Of a DNA stretch of 6,933 nt, positions 1 to 5,656 are shown piece by piece (positions within the stretch are counted from its first letter, which is position 1; each line of letters starts with the position of its first letter). The stretch spans positions 1 through 6,933 of the forward strand of contig JARGGF010000235.1 in NCBI GenBank assembly GCA_029210905.1. Direction: 5' to 3'. The notes beneath the pieces were generated by a model. That model did not search any database. It saw nothing but the letters and a program-made list of their open reading frames with translations, and had not been told where the DNA came from. The position numbers were made by a program, and so were the translations under genes. The stretch is from Bacteroidales bacterium. GTDB lineage: Bacteria; Bacteroidota; Bacteroidia; Bacteroidales; NBLH01.

Positions 1-737
1 TTCAACAAGCGATGTTACCTAAACCGGGAACTTATCTCAGGTACCTGAGAGATGTTTTTGTATATTTTAAGCCCAGGGAAGTAGTAAGTGGAGATTTCTA
101 CTGGTTTTCGAGAGACGCAGCCAGCAATAAAGTTTTTGTTGCCGCTGTAGATTGCACCGGACATGGTGTTCCTGGTGCATTTATGAGCCTTATTGGGAAC
201 ACTTACCTAAACCAGATTGTAAATGGTCAACATATTTCAGAAGCAGATTTGATTTTAAATAAACTACATGAAAATATCAGGTCATCGCTTCACCAGGCAA
301 AAAACCAGAGTCGCGATGGTATGGACATAGCTCTTTGCGTTATCGATTACAACAACAAAGTGGTTGAATATTCAGGGGCACGTAACCCAATGGTTTACAT
401 TATAAACGATGAACTTTTCCAGTTAAAAGGTGACAACATGGGTATTGGTGGTCTGCAACGTGAAGACGAAAGACGTTTCACAAAACAAACGATACCTCTG
501 CAAGAAGGAATGCAAATATACTTATTTTCAGATGGTTATCAGGATCAATTTGGTGGACCACAACGCCAGAAATTTATGCGCAAAAATTTCAAAGATCTAC
601 TATTGAAAATTCATAATTCAGATATGATGATTCAAATGCAATTGCTTGAAGAAAATTTCAACCAGTGGACCAGCATGGAAGATGGTTCAAAACTAGACCA
701 AATAGACGATGTACTTGTAATAGGAATTAAAGTTTAA
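1..737 (+). CDS. SpoIIE/PPM-family serine phosphatase, C-terminal part (5' end outside window)
   Basis: This is the catalytic domain of a PP2C-like (SpoIIE/RsbU type) protein serine phosphatase, which in this family dephosphorylates anti-sigma-factor antagonists or similar partners. The reading frame is open from base 3 (Gln-Gln-Ala before the first Met at base 12), and the QQAMLP run is typical of the middle of such proteins, so the Met at 12 is not the start and the gene is cut by the window edge. Counting from that Met, the metal-binding motifs are present: SGDFYW (Asp28), DCTGHG (Asp47), DGMD (102-105), FSDG (Asp174) and the terminal IDDV (Asp232-233). The C-terminus is complete, ending in a beta strand shortly after the last Asp pair. 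All acidic ligands are kept, so I infer an active enzyme. In Bacteroidota such domains often follow TPR, GAF, HAMP or two-component-like sensor regions; which one applies cannot be seen. The next gene on this strand is over 600 bases away, so an operon with it is unlikely. Confidence 0.93.
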   Translation, partial: QQAMLPKPGTYLRYLRDVFVYFKPREVVSGDFYWFSRDAASNKVFVAAVDCTGHGVPGAFMSLIGNTYLNQIVNGQHISEADLILNKLHENIRSSLHQAKNQSRDGMDIALCVIDYNNKVVEYSGARNPMVYIINDELFQLKGDNMGIGGLQREDERRFTKQTIPLQEGMQIYLFSDGYQDQFGGPQRQKFMRKNFKDLLLKIHNSDMMIQMQLLEENFNQWTSMEDGSKLDQIDDVLVIGIKV

Positions 738-797
738 GGGGCTGATGACCTCAAAAAACGATTTTAGTTTACCTCAAATCCTGGTTAATGCGTTGAT

Positions 798-840
798 ATT
801 CAAACTTAAGTTAGAACTTTGAATTAAATTCCCTTTTTTT
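798..840 (+). terminator. Weak candidate intrinsic terminator after the phosphatase gene
   Basis: A 7-bp perfect inverted repeat (ATTCAAA at 798-804, TTTGAAT at 818-824) has a 13-base loop. Nine bases later there is a run of seven T (834-840). It lies 60 bases downstream of the phosphatase stop codon on the same strand. The stem is AT-rich and the T run is not directly at its foot, so this is a poor match to a classical intrinsic terminator. It is listed because nothing better is visible downstream of that gene. Confidence 0.25.
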
Positions 841-1085
841 CTACAACTAATTTTACGCTCTTTATCAAATTCACTTTGGTAAAATTAATTTATTCTGCTA
901 ACTTCATAACCTGGAGATCCTGACTTGGCGCAATAAAATGTATAGAAGATTAAGCGTTTTACTTTTTTTATAACACAAGGTGGTTATTAGCAACTGGTAA
1001 TTAGATAATTACAAAATTGACTTGTAACTAAGGAGCTGTGAAGAAATAACATGTTCATTTTAATGACTTATTTGAAAACACGCAG

Positions 1086-1138
1086 GTAGCACAGCTTTCC
1101 AAAGCTGTGGTTAAACGCAGCTTGGAAAGCTGCGCTAC
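1086..1138. repeat. REP-like inverted pair (BIME-type double hairpin) with GTAG/CTAC ends
   Basis: The element begins with GTAG (1086-1089) and ends with its complement CTAC (1135-1138). Inside are two separate hairpins: left 1090-1109 with a 9-bp perfect stem (CACAGCTTT/AAAGCTGTG, loop CC), and right 1116-1134 with an 8-bp perfect stem (CGCAGCTT/AAGCTGCG, loop GGA). A GTTAAA linker separates them. The two arms are also near reverse complements of each other, so a single long hairpin is possible. A:T in the left stem is replaced by G:C in the right stem on both sides, which favours folding within each arm. From family knowledge, a GTAG tetranucleotide followed by a hairpin is the signature of REP sequences mobilised by RAYT (TnpA-REP, IS200/IS605-related) transposases, and two in inverted orientation make a BIME. 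No RAYT gene is in the window, so mobilisation would be in trans. It could also act as a transcription attenuator or mRNA stabiliser. Confidence 0.75.
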
Positions 1139-1322
1139 ATAACAGTCCTGCAAACAACAATGTTATTTGGTTCCAATAACTAAGTTACTTTCTTCGTTTC
1201 CCGATATTAGGGATAAGCAATTAGAAAAGTTCCAGTGACCCTGAATGACAATTTTTAAGTAAAATACTGATGATCAAATTATGAAACAGGAGTTCTGAAT
1301 AAAAAAAAATATGTAACCAAAT

Positions 1323-1344
1323 CAGAGGAAATTACACCCGAAAA
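1323..1344 (+). promoter_or_regulatory. Purine-rich leader with possible weak ribosome binding site
   Basis: An AGAGGAAA stretch at 1324-1331 lies about 13 bases before the ATG at 1345. This is longer than the usual Shine-Dalgarno spacing, and an A-rich segment (AAAA, 1341-1344) directly precedes the start. A-rich leaders with weak SD signals are normal in Bacteroidota. The in-frame stop TAA at 1300-1302, with no ATG between it and 1345, supports 1345 as the start. Confidence 0.4.
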
Positions 1345-4149
1345 ATGAAACACTTATTCAGAATATTTATTTCAATTCTTTTACTAATTGAAATTGGCCT
1401 AATTGTAATTACCATTTTTTTTGATTTAAAAAAAACCTCTGAAACTGAAGAAAGCTTTTTTCTGGATCAATCTGCCCCCGACATTGACAGCTTGATAAAA
1501 CGAATGACCCTTGATGAGAAAATAGGACAGCTATTTTTTCTTGAGATATCTGAAGCAAAAAGTGAATATAAAGAAATAATTGACACCTTAAACCAATTGT
1601 ACTCATTTGGCGGAATAAAATTCAAAAATACTGAAGTACTTAACCAGCTCATCATTACGAATTATCTGCAAGCCAGAAGCAAAATTCCATTGTTTATTGG
1701 TTCTGAAGGAGATATTATCAACCAAAGTGATTTTAATTTACCACTAGGGCCAATTGTTAATGCAGTAAACGATTCTGCCTTTGCAGACTACTATTTCCAA
1801 AATATAGCTCAAATACTAAGTTTAGAGGGCGTTAATATTGATTTTTCTAACACCATAGATGTTCTGGATTCAATTAATACACAAAATGGATTTTCTGATA
1901 ATATTTCAAGGGTATCGGAACAATCATTAAGTTTCAAAAAAGAACTACACAGTAAAAAAATAATCAGCTGCTTAAACTATAACGACAGCCTGATTTTTAA
2001 CCCGGATTCACTAACCATTGATACTTTATCAAAAAGTAAAAAGGGTTTTTACATAGGCAAATATTTTGCCCTTCAGATAACGCCCAATGTAATAAACAAA
2101 ATTGCAAATGAGCAGCTACCTTATTATCTGAACAAGTATTATGAAAAATATTATGGCTTTAAGGGGCTTATTTTTAGTCAACTAAGCGATTCATTAGACA
2201 TCAGTCAAATAAAAAATATTTTTGAATCAGGTACCGACGTCTTTATTATTAAAAGCGGCATTGAAAAAAATATTTCCTTATTCAAGGAACTTGTCGTAAA
2301 AAATAAGATTCCGGAAGAAGCAATAAATAAACGGCTAAAAAGAATATTACTTGCAAAAAAATGGGCAAAAGTTGAACCCACATCATTTAGATCCGCAGAA
2401 TTGAGTCTTTCAAAAATAATGAGTGAAAATCGGGTATTACTTTCATGGAAATTATATGAATCATCGTTTTGCCTGGTCAAAAATAAAAGTAATTTTTTAC
2501 CAATATCGAATTTGCTTAATAACAAAACCCATCTTCTTGTGGTAGGGAAAGACAAACTACCAGTTTTTGAAGAAAATCTAAGCTACTACATGGACTTTAG
2601 CAGTTCTCAGTATATTAAAGGCACGCTAAATACAAATCAGCTTTCTACTGCACAAAATATCATCATAGCTTTAAGCGACGAAAGTTCGAGCTACTTTAAG
2701 GACAGTATTTTGATCAAATCACTTCAATTAATGAATCGCACTAAAAAGCTGATCGTCATAAATTTTGGAGCAGTTGATAACGTTAGAAAACTTTCTTTTG
2801 CCGACGTTATCATTCATGCATACGGCACACATCCTTTTTCACAATCCACTGTAGCTCAATCAATAGCGGGAGCTATCCCTCCAAAAGGGAAACTAATCCC
2901 GGCAGCTATAACAAAAGGTATTGAACCTCCAAAATATCAGAAAATAAACAGGTTTAAGTATACCATTCCTGAAGTTGCAGGCTTCGATTCCTATGAGCTC
3001 AGGAAAATTGATTCTTTGGTTGAAAGAGCTATTTATCTTGGCGCAATGCCAGGAGCACAGATACTTGCAGCTAAAGATGGAAAAGTATTTTATTATAAAT
3101 CTTTTGGTTATCATACCTATAGTAAAAAACAACGGGTTAAAAAACTGGATATCTACGATTTAGCAAGTATTTCAAAAGTTGCTGCAACCACTCTTGCAGC
3201 AATGAAGTTATTCGAAATGGAAAGCATTCATCCTGAGGATTCAATTAAGTATTATATTGATGATACATTAAATTGTACTATAAAAAATCATCAATTGGCA
3301 GATTTTTTCATCCATAAAACAGGCTTACCTGCCGATATGCCCATCTTGCAATACATTTCTTACCGCGACTCAACTACCGGAAGGTACGATAAATACTACT
3401 CTGAGAAGAAAGATTCCTTGCATAGAATTAAAGTAGCTGATAATTACTACTTTAGAAATGATTGTCTGGACTCTATTGTGGACACATTATACAGAATGGA
3501 AATAGACACCACAAAACCGTATTTGTATAGTGATATCAATTTCAATATAATTTACGACCTGCTACTAAAGAAAATTAAGGGAAGTTACAGAAAATTTGTT
3601 TATTCAAACTTCTATCTCCCTTTACAATTAAGATCCATGGGGTATTTACCGGGTGAAAGATTCAGCAAATCAAGAATTGCTCCAACTCAAGATGACAGGT
3701 ATTGGCGTAAACAACTGGTGCATGGCACGCCTCACGATGAATCTGCCGCAATATATGGGGGAATTTCAGGAAATGCAGGATTGTTTTCGAATGCAAACGA
3801 CCTGGCAATTTTATTTCAAATGTTGATTAATGGCGGGAATTATGGAGGGCGAAAAGTTCTGGAAAGTAAAACAATTGAAAAATTTACTTCGGCACAGGAA
3901 AATTCCAATCGTGGATTAGGTTTTAACAGAAAAAAAGGCGGGTTGTTTGGTCATTCAGGGTTTACAGGTTGTGTTGTTTGGGCTAACCCACAGAGTAACT
4001 TTGTATTCGTATTTTTATCTAATGGCATTCATCCTAAGGCAACTAACAAAAAATTAAGTAAATTACAAGTAAGAAGTAAAGTGTACGATTTAATCTGGGC
4101 GGCCTACAAACCAAATTCCAACAGGTTAAATATGGTAAGCAGGGAGTAA
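1345..4149 (+). CDS. Membrane-anchored fusion: degenerate GH3 (NagZ/BglX-like) domain plus class C beta-lactamase-like serine hydrolase
   Basis: The 934-residue protein starts with a basic stub and one hydrophobic segment (about 5-26) with no lipobox, so it is probably an uncleaved anchor or signal peptide placing the rest in the periplasm. Residues about 46-345 match a GH3 N-terminal domain: MTLDEKIGQLF (54-64), IPLFIG (114-119), GFKGLIF (271-277) and the closing LKRILLAKKWA (331-341). Residues about 370-525 resemble the GH3 C-terminal sandwich (VKNKSNFLPI, PPKGKLIP). Residues about 548-925 are a beta-lactamase/DD-peptidase-like serine hydrolase with SxxK (SISK, Ser608/Lys611), a tyrosine motif YSD (728-730) and HSG (870-872) in the KTG position, so this half looks active. 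The GH3 half does not. The catalytic-Asp position of the FTDAL motif reads FSQL (Gln279), the KHFPGHGD loop is replaced around 206-215 by an unrelated stretch, and the NSRSFG motif has become NTQNGF. Intact relatives in Bacteroidota have the same architecture and are somewhat longer (about 970-1000 residues, from memory). Likely role, by inference: peptidoglycan- or glycopeptide-related hydrolysis by the C-terminal half, with the GH3 half as a scaffold or binding module. Confidence 0.9.
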   Translation: MKHLFRIFISILLLIEIGLIVITIFFDLKKTSETEESFFLDQSAPDIDSLIKRMTLDEKIGQLFFLEISEAKSEYKEIIDTLNQLYSFGGIKFKNTEVLNQLIITNYLQARSKIPLFIGSEGDIINQSDFNLPLGPIVNAVNDSAFADYYFQNIAQILSLEGVNIDFSNTIDVLDSINTQNGFSDNISRVSEQSLSFKKELHSKKIISCLNYNDSLIFNPDSLTIDTLSKSKKGFYIGKYFALQITPNVINKIANEQLPYYLNKYYEKYYGFKGLIFSQLSDSLDISQIKNIFESGTDVFIIKSGIEKNISLFKELVVKNKIPEEAINKRLKRILLAKKWAKVEPTSFRSAELSLSKIMSENRVLLSWKLYESSFCLVKNKSNFLPISNLLNNKTHLLVVGKDKLPVFEENLSYYMDFSSSQYIKGTLNTNQLSTAQNIIIALSDESSSYFKDSILIKSLQLMNRTKKLIVINFGAVDNVRKLSFADVIIHAYGTHPFSQSTVAQSIAGAIPPKGKLIPAAITKGIEPPKYQKINRFKYTIPEVAGFDSYELRKIDSLVERAIYLGAMPGAQILAAKDGKVFYYKSFGYHTYSKKQRVKKLDIYDLASISKVAATTLAAMKLFEMESIHPEDSIKYYIDDTLNCTIKNHQLADFFIHKTGLPADMPILQYISYRDSTTGRYDKYYSEKKDSLHRIKVADNYYFRNDCLDSIVDTLYRMEIDTTKPYLYSDINFNIIYDLLLKKIKGSYRKFVYSNFYLPLQLRSMGYLPGERFSKSRIAPTQDDRYWRKQLVHGTPHDESAAIYGGISGNAGLFSNANDLAILFQMLINGGNYGGRKVLESKTIEKFTSAQENSNRGLGFNRKKGGLFGHSGFTGCVVWANPQSNFVFVFLSNGIHPKATNKKLSKLQVRSKVYDLIWAAYKPNSNRLNMVSRE

Positions 4150-4181
4150 AAGATTGTCTCTTCCTAGGTAAAAAATAATTA
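4150..4181. other. Short convergent intergenic gap
   Basis: Only 32 bases separate the stop codons of the two convergent genes. The gap holds a 6-base palindrome CCTAGG (4163-4168) and an A-run followed by ATAATTAT (4175-4182, running into the xseA stop codon). Read on the minus strand, the latter is an AT-only dyad followed by a T run, which could weakly terminate xseA. There is no GC-rich stem, and no room for the small subunit gene xseB downstream of xseA. Confidence 0.5.
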
Positions 4182-5549
4182 TCATTCCACTTTGCTTTTT
4201 AATTGACCTTTATATAAAATTGTTTCAACTGTGTCATTTACAGATGTTTCAGAAGCATCTAAAAGAATTTTGCCATTTAATTTCGTGATTGAATAACCTT
4301 TTTTCAGTACATTAATTGGATCAAAATGTCTGGCAGAATTCTCAAAATATTCCAAAGTTTTATGCTGCCTGAAAATATTTTGTTTAACCCTATATTCGAT
4401 CTTTTCAATGGCCCTGTTTAAATCTTTTGCCAATATTTTAATATTAACATGACAAATATTTACAATTCCGCTTTGATATTGAGATAATGACTGTTTGAAC
4501 TCACTAATATTAGATTTTGAGAGAAGACTTATTTTTTGACCGGCTAGTTCGATATGTTTTGTCTCCTTACTCAATCTATTTTGAAGTAATGGTACCAGGC
4601 GATTGCTTAAGGTATTAATATGCTCATTTTCAGAATCCAGAACATGTTCGGTAAAGTTATTTAATGTTTCTGCATATTCATCAACTTGCTGTTCAAAATC
4701 AACCAGTTCAGAAATTAAAAATTCGGCAACAGCGGTGGGCGTTTTTACTGAAGTGTGGCATACCATATCAACAATTGAAACATCCTTTTCATGTCCAATG
4801 CCCGCAATTATTGGAATTGGGAACTGCGTAATATAATAAGCCAGGTTGTAATTGTCAAAACTCATTAAATCAGAACGAGAACCACCCCCACGAATAATAA
4901 CCACCAAATCAAAAAAATCCTCATATCCGTATATCCTTACCAGTGCCTGAATGATTGAATCTTCAGTTTTTTCGCCCTGCATTGTTGCAGGGAACAATTT
5001 GGTATAAAACTTAAAACCATAGTCGTTTTTCTCAAGCTGTTTAATAAAATCTTCGTAACCTGCTGCAGTACTGGATGAAATGATTGCAATTTTCTGACTT
5101 ACCAAAGGTAATTCAAGTTCTTTGTTCATTTCGAGCACACCTTCTTCTTCTAACCTGTGAATAATTTCCAGACGCCTTCGTTCAATATCACCCAATGTGT
5201 AGGTCGGATCTATGTCTCTAATATTGAGGCTAAACCCATATAATTCATGAAACTCAACGCTAACAGCCACCATAATTTTTAATCCGGCTTGCAGCTCTTG
5301 CCCTGTGGTAGTTTCAAAATAGGGCTTAAGCATTCGTAGTGTGTAACTCCATATATTTGCACTTGCTTTAGCAATTATTTTATCGCTATTTAAGTCCTTT
5401 TCAATCAATTCAAGGTAGGCATGTCCGTTCCTGTTAAATTTTATCTCTCCAATTTCAGCAATTATCCAGGTATTTTCAAAAAAGTTATCCTGAATAATGC
5501 CTTTAATTTTTTTATTTAGCTCAGAAAGGGATATGTTTTGTTTTTCCAT
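4182..5549 (-). CDS. xseA: Exodeoxyribonuclease VII large subunit
   Basis: XseA, with several copies of the small subunit XseB, forms exonuclease VII, a cytoplasmic enzyme that degrades single-stranded DNA from both ends to short oligonucleotides in repair and recombination. The 455-residue protein has the expected order: an N-terminal OB-fold DNA-binding domain (about 5-115, with SLSELNKKIKGII and the WIIAEIGEIKF strand region), then the catalytic domain. Its signatures are IAIISSSTAAGYEDF (154-168), ATMQGE (188-193), VVIIRGGGS (216-224), the DL..FDNY segment (227-234), GIGHEKD (250-256) and KTPTAVAEFLI (269-279). A long helical, coiled-coil-like region follows (about 283-405), and the usual C-terminal LKKGYSI (415-421) is present. 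Length is normal for the family. The ATG at 5549 is chosen because the OB domain begins immediately after it as in homologues; no Shine-Dalgarno sequence precedes it. A secreted protease gene lies 107 bases upstream on the same strand. No xseB is adjacent within this window, although the two are often neighbours. Confidence 0.97.
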   Translation of the reverse strand: MEKQNISLSELNKKIKGIIQDNFFENTWIIAEIGEIKFNRNGHAYLELIEKDLNSDKIIAKASANIWSYTLRMLKPYFETTTGQELQAGLKIMVAVSVEFHELYGFSLNIRDIDPTYTLGDIERRRLEIIHRLEEEGVLEMNKELELPLVSQKIAIISSSTAAGYEDFIKQLEKNDYGFKFYTKLFPATMQGEKTEDSIIQALVRIYGYEDFFDLVVIIRGGGSRSDLMSFDNYNLAYYITQFPIPIIAGIGHEKDVSIVDMVCHTSVKTPTAVAEFLISELVDFEQQVDEYAETLNNFTEHVLDSENEHINTLSNRLVPLLQNRLSKETKHIELAGQKISLLSKSNISEFKQSLSQYQSGIVNICHVNIKILAKDLNRAIEKIEYRVKQNIFRQHKTLEYFENSARHFDPINVLKKGYSITKLNGKILLDASETSVNDTVETILYKGQLKSKVE

Positions 5550-5656
5550 GGAAATGTAGGATTATAAAACTCATTGCCACCAGGCAAACTTTTACATAAT
5601 AATGATTATAAGGCTATATCGAATGGGTGAACCCATCAGTTTGGTATTGATCCAAT
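5550..5656. promoter_or_regulatory. Leader of xseA / 3' flank of the subtilase gene with two small dyads
   Basis: The 107-base gap holds two short inverted repeats. ATGGGT-GA-ACCCAT (5623-5636) lies 20 bases beyond the subtilase stop codon and has no T run on the minus strand, so it is at most a weak terminator or an operator-like site. TTGCC-acca-GGCAA (5574-5587) sits 25 bases before the xseA start and would fold in its leader. On the minus strand, AAAGTTTG (5585-5592) matches the Bacteroidota -7 consensus TAnnTTTG except for the first base, but I see no matching upstream TTG. A promoter for xseA here is plausible but unproven. Confidence 0.3.

Larger units (their letters stand above)
738..1344. 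other. Gene-free intergenic region of 607 bases
   Basis: No convincing coding region was found on either strand. The open frames present are tiny, such as an 11-codon ATG frame at 938-973. The stretch is AT-rich with several homopolymer runs (T7 at 834-840, T7 at 963-969, A9 at 1301-1309). Its main structured content is the double-hairpin REP-like element at 1086-1138. I found no tRNA-like cloverleaf and no recognisable riboswitch or small RNA. I looked for the Bacteroidota promoter -7 box (TAnnTTTG) and found no exact copy with a suitably placed TTG. A promoter for the downstream gene should nevertheless lie here, because the upstream gene is far away. Confidence 0.6.

Noticed and set aside
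748..778. Direct repeat ACCTCAAA (748-755 and 771-778)
   Set aside because: Two 8-base copies are too short to be meaningful, and no third copy or regular spacing is present.
938..973. Small open frame MYRRLSVLLFL with an ATG start, resembling a leader or signal peptide start
   Set aside because: It has only 11 codons, no clear ribosome binding site, and no continuation of coding character in any frame after the stop.
997..1012. AT-rich dyad GTAATTA-GA-TAATTAC
   Set aside because: It has a 7-bp stem with a 2-base spacer in AT-rich DNA. Several such dyads are expected by chance in a window of this size, and no promoter context supports an operator.
1028..1039. 12-base match CTAAGGAGCTGT, also found at 6469-6480
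   Set aside because: About one such 12-mer match is expected by chance in a window of this length, and one copy lies inside the subtilase coding sequence.
1162..1180. Imperfect hairpin GTTATT(T)GG / CCAATAAC
   Set aside because: It has a bulge, a very short loop and no T run, so it is neither a terminator nor a clear regulatory element.
1409..1655. Minus-strand open frames of 62-65 codons inside the GH3-like/serine hydrolase gene
   Set aside because: They are antisense shadows of a strongly supported gene, with no recognisable motifs.
2205..2555. Minus-strand open frame of 116 codons inside the fusion gene
   Set aside because: Its low-complexity Phe/Ser/Leu composition is the antisense image of Lys/Asp-rich AT-rich coding sequence, and no domain is recognisable.
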